Below are positions 62,143-64,000 of a stretch of 64,000 nt of DNA, piece by piece (within the stretch, counting starts at the first letter, position 1; each line of letters opens with the position of its first letter). This stretch comes from Haliscomenobacter hydrossis DSM 1100. Its GTDB lineage: Bacteria; Bacteroidota; Bacteroidia; Chitinophagales; Saprospiraceae. A model generated the notes under the pieces. It saw only the letters and a list, made by a program, of their open reading frames with translations. It did not search any database and had not been told where the DNA came from. Location: contig NC_015510.1 of NCBI RefSeq assembly GCF_000212735.1, forward strand, positions 6,449,001 through 6,513,000, in the 5' to 3' direction. A program made the translations under genes and the position numbers.

Positions 62143-64000
62143 TTATTCTACTTTAAATTTCGTGTCATCAATGCCCTTATTCCATTCTACCGACTTCACG
62201 CTGAATTCCAGCGGAAAAGGAAGTGCGCCAGTGATGGTGACTTTACGGGGGAAATAAATTCCATCTTTGGCCTGGTAATCCCCAAATTCCAGGGTAGTGG
62301 TTCCTGCCTCGGTGGCCTCCATGTTTTTCACCATGTAACCCGTTTTGACGTCGAAAAAGGTGGTTTCTTTGTTCCCTTTGGGGTCTTCGATGACAATTTT
62401 GTGGGCATCCGCGCCATTGATTGCCTCGACACCCTTGTAGCTGAGTTTGTGCCCCGTTTTGCTATAATGCAACTCGGGGAAAATGGCAGCATCGTAGGAG
62501 CTTTTAACCAAATCATTTTCGCTCATGGCCGCTGCTTGTCCTTGTTGGGTCACCTGGCCTTTTTTGCCATCGTACACCGTGGACTGCATCACGTTGCCGC
62601 CTACGCTGACCGAAATCGAGAGCTTGCCCGGTTCTTTTTTCAGGGAAACCATTTCGAGGGGCATGCCCTGTACCGTGGCTTCCATCGTGACGGCCTCGTC
62701 CTTGATGGTCATGAGTTTTTCTTTGCCCCCAATGGCCTGGACGTACTTCTCGATCACCTGTTCGGCAGTGATGCCTCCGGGATTGGAGGCAGCGCTGGGT
62801 GCTTTTATGGGGTTGCCATAGTTGTCGTAATAATTGACAGGCCCAAAAGTTTTGAGTTTTTCGGCTACATCATCCTGACTGCCTACCACTACAATGTGCG
62901 CATTTTCAGGTAGCAGGTACTTTTGCGCAGCAGCTTGCAGGTTTTCAGCAGTGATTTTGCTGAGGCGCTCGAGGTAGGTGCTGTAATAGTCCTTGGGTAG
63001 CCCATAACGAGCGATATTGAGCGCATAGCGCGCAATGGTTTGAGGTCTTTCCAAGCCCATGGCAAAAGTACCCGCCATGACTGCCTTGACCCGGTTCAAT
63101 TCCTCTGCACTGGCTTTGGTGTCGCGCATAAGTTTGAATTCCTTCATGAACTCAACGATGGCGCTATCGGTTACCGAATTGCGGAAACTACCCGAAGCGG
63201 AGAAAGATCCGACTTCCAGGTCTGGATTGATGCTGGAGTAAGCACCGTAAGTATAACCTTTGTCCTCGCGCAGATTCAAATAAAAACGGCTGGATGCATC
63301 CGCTCCCAAGAGGTTGTTCATTACAATTGTCGCGAGGTAATCAGGTTGGTTCAATTTGAGTTGGATGGGGTAGGTAATCTCGATGACCGATTGTACCGAA
63401 CCATCGCGGTTTACCAGGTTCACCTGGGTAGACTTGGGTGGTGTTGGAGCAGCAAATGGAGTTTTAGCCACAGTACCTTTTTGCCACTTCCCAAAATACT
63501 GGGTTGCCTTTGCCAAAGCAGCTGCCGGAGTGATGTCTCCTACGATGATCAAATAAGATACATTTGGCTTAAAGTAAGTTTGGTAATATTTCTGGCATTG
63601 CTCCAACGTGATTTTATTCACGGTAGTTTCGGTGGGTAATTCACCATATGGGTGGATTTTTCCATAACTTACCACACTGGCAACGTTGCTGGCAATGGCT
63701 TCGGGGTCTTCTTTGGCTTCGGCCAGACCGGACAAAGTCTGCTTCTTCAATTTTTCAAACTCGTCGGCAGGAAAAGTAGGATTGAAAAGTATATCGCTCA
63801 TCAGGGCCAGTACTTTATCCTGGTGTTTGGTTAATCCCGATCCAAATAAACCACTGGCACTTGAGCTAATGTTGGCTCCAATAAAATCGATGGCTTCATC
63901 CAGTTGGGCCTTGGTTTTGGTTTTGGTACCACTGCGCAACAAGGCTCCCGCCATGTCACTGACGCCCGCATATTCACCTTCGAGGCTGATGGGGGCGTCT
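62143..64000 (-). CDS. M16-family (insulinase-like) peptidase, C-terminal part; 5' end beyond the window
   Basis: 619 codons are visible; the frame continues upstream past 64000 (DAPISLEGEYAGVSDMAGALLRSG), so the start and probably the HxxEH metal site lie outside. The visible part has the M16 C-terminal half: PTFPADEFEKLKKQTLSGLAEAKEDPEAIASNV, HPYGELPTETTVNKITLEQCQKYY and, in the second domain, YLATIVMNNLLG...SRFYLNLREDKGYTYGAYS (the RxxxYxYG-like motif of the inactive half). After residue ~370 a C-terminal outer-membrane-lipoprotein-like domain (AIGGKEKLMTIKDEAVTMEATVQGMPLE) is fused, a combination common in Bacteroidota. Processing of secreted proteins or peptides in the envelope is likely. 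Confidence 0.85.
   Translation of the reverse strand, partial: DAPISLEGEYAGVSDMAGALLRSGTKTKTKAQLDEAIDFIGANISSSASGLFGSGLTKHQDKVLALMSDILFNPTFPADEFEKLKKQTLSGLAEAKEDPEAIASNVASVVSYGKIHPYGELPTETTVNKITLEQCQKYYQTYFKPNVSYLIIVGDITPAAALAKATQYFGKWQKGTVAKTPFAAPTPPKSTQVNLVNRDGSVQSVIEITYPIQLKLNQPDYLATIVMNNLLGADASSRFYLNLREDKGYTYGAYSSINPDLEVGSFSASGSFRNSVTDSAIVEFMKEFKLMRDTKASAEELNRVKAVMAGTFAMGLERPQTIARYALNIARYGLPKDYYSTYLERLSKITAENLQAAAQKYLLPENAHIVVVGSQDDVAEKLKTFGPVNYYDNYGNPIKAPSAASNPGGITAEQVIEKYVQAIGGKEKLMTIKDEAVTMEATVQGMPLEMVSLKKEPGKLSISVSVGGNVMQSTVYDGKKGQVTQQGQAAAMSENDLVKSSYDAAIFPELHYSKTGHKLSYKGVEAINGADAHKIVIEDPKGNKETTFFDVKTGYMVKNMEATEAGTTTLEFGDYQAKDGIYFPRKVTITGALPFPLEFSVKSVEWNKGIDDTKFKVE

Overview
The window looks like a chromosomal segment from a Bacteroidota bacterium, probably of the Saprospiria type (Haliscomenobacter/Lewinella-like; inference). 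The evidence is two secreted proteins with T9SS type A sorting domains, many lipoproteins with a Cys after a short signal peptide, TonB-dependent receptors with carboxypeptidase-regulatory N-terminal domains, a GLPGLI protein, DUF4105/Lnb, TAnnTTTG-type promoter elements, and dispersed intergenic hairpins. No rRNA, tRNA, CRISPR array, phage or complete insertion sequence was seen.

Layout. 0.4-4.6 kb: secreted/envelope proteins (dockerin-like T9SS protein, two PepSY-like lipoproteins related by domain duplication, a diheme lipoprotein). 4.6-10.4 kb: an accessory island made of three truncated RHS/YD-repeat core fragments. Two carry different C-terminal tips followed by small lipoproteins (probable toxin/immunity pairs), and a third lipoprotein lies between the second and third core fragments. 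The array is bracketed by a direct duplication of the 3' end of a CHAT caspase-like protease gene whose C-terminus resembles an effector-associated (EAD) adaptor domain. 10.7-21.4 kb: aspartoacylase-like/RimK pair, DUF4105/Lnb, HAD phosphatase, a giant alpha-2-macroglobulin with an embedded TonB-plug-like segment, PnuC. 21.6-24.4 kb: a 939-aa protein with a second EAD-like domain at its N-terminus, then coiled coil, Hsp70 ATPase and TPR/Sel1-like repeats. It is a candidate partner of the CHAT-EAD protease. 25.1-34 kb: KatG, DUF1801, a MacB-like permease, and a minus-strand run DoxX, Hsp70-ATPase, maleate isomerase-like, YrdC-like.

34-51 kb: HTTM operon, MbnP-like lipoprotein, a T9SS beta-propeller protein, a five-gene minus-strand operon (ABC ATPase, two DUF3526 permeases, a His-rich secreted protein, a TonB receptor) that looks like metal handling, an alpha/beta hydrolase, a Crp-type regulator, an Imm5-like protein and a LytS/LytTR two-component pair. 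51-64 kb: DUF1761, PepSY membrane protein, GLPGLI plus OMP-barrel receptor, then housekeeping genes (xseA, xseB, folK, deoxynucleoside kinase, murB, asparaginase-like) and an M16 peptidase cut by the window edge.

The non-coding DNA is rich in structure: three copies of a ~122-bp palindrome, three blocks of a GTTCGGG-type heptamer repeat lying tightly between genes, three long perfect or near-perfect hairpins of the CACAGATT/CGCAGATT type, and several single MITE-like inverted repeats. The most promising undescribed system is the EAD-linked pair (CHAT protease and EAD-Hsp70) together with the RHS cassette array that has captured a copy of the EAD-coding DNA.
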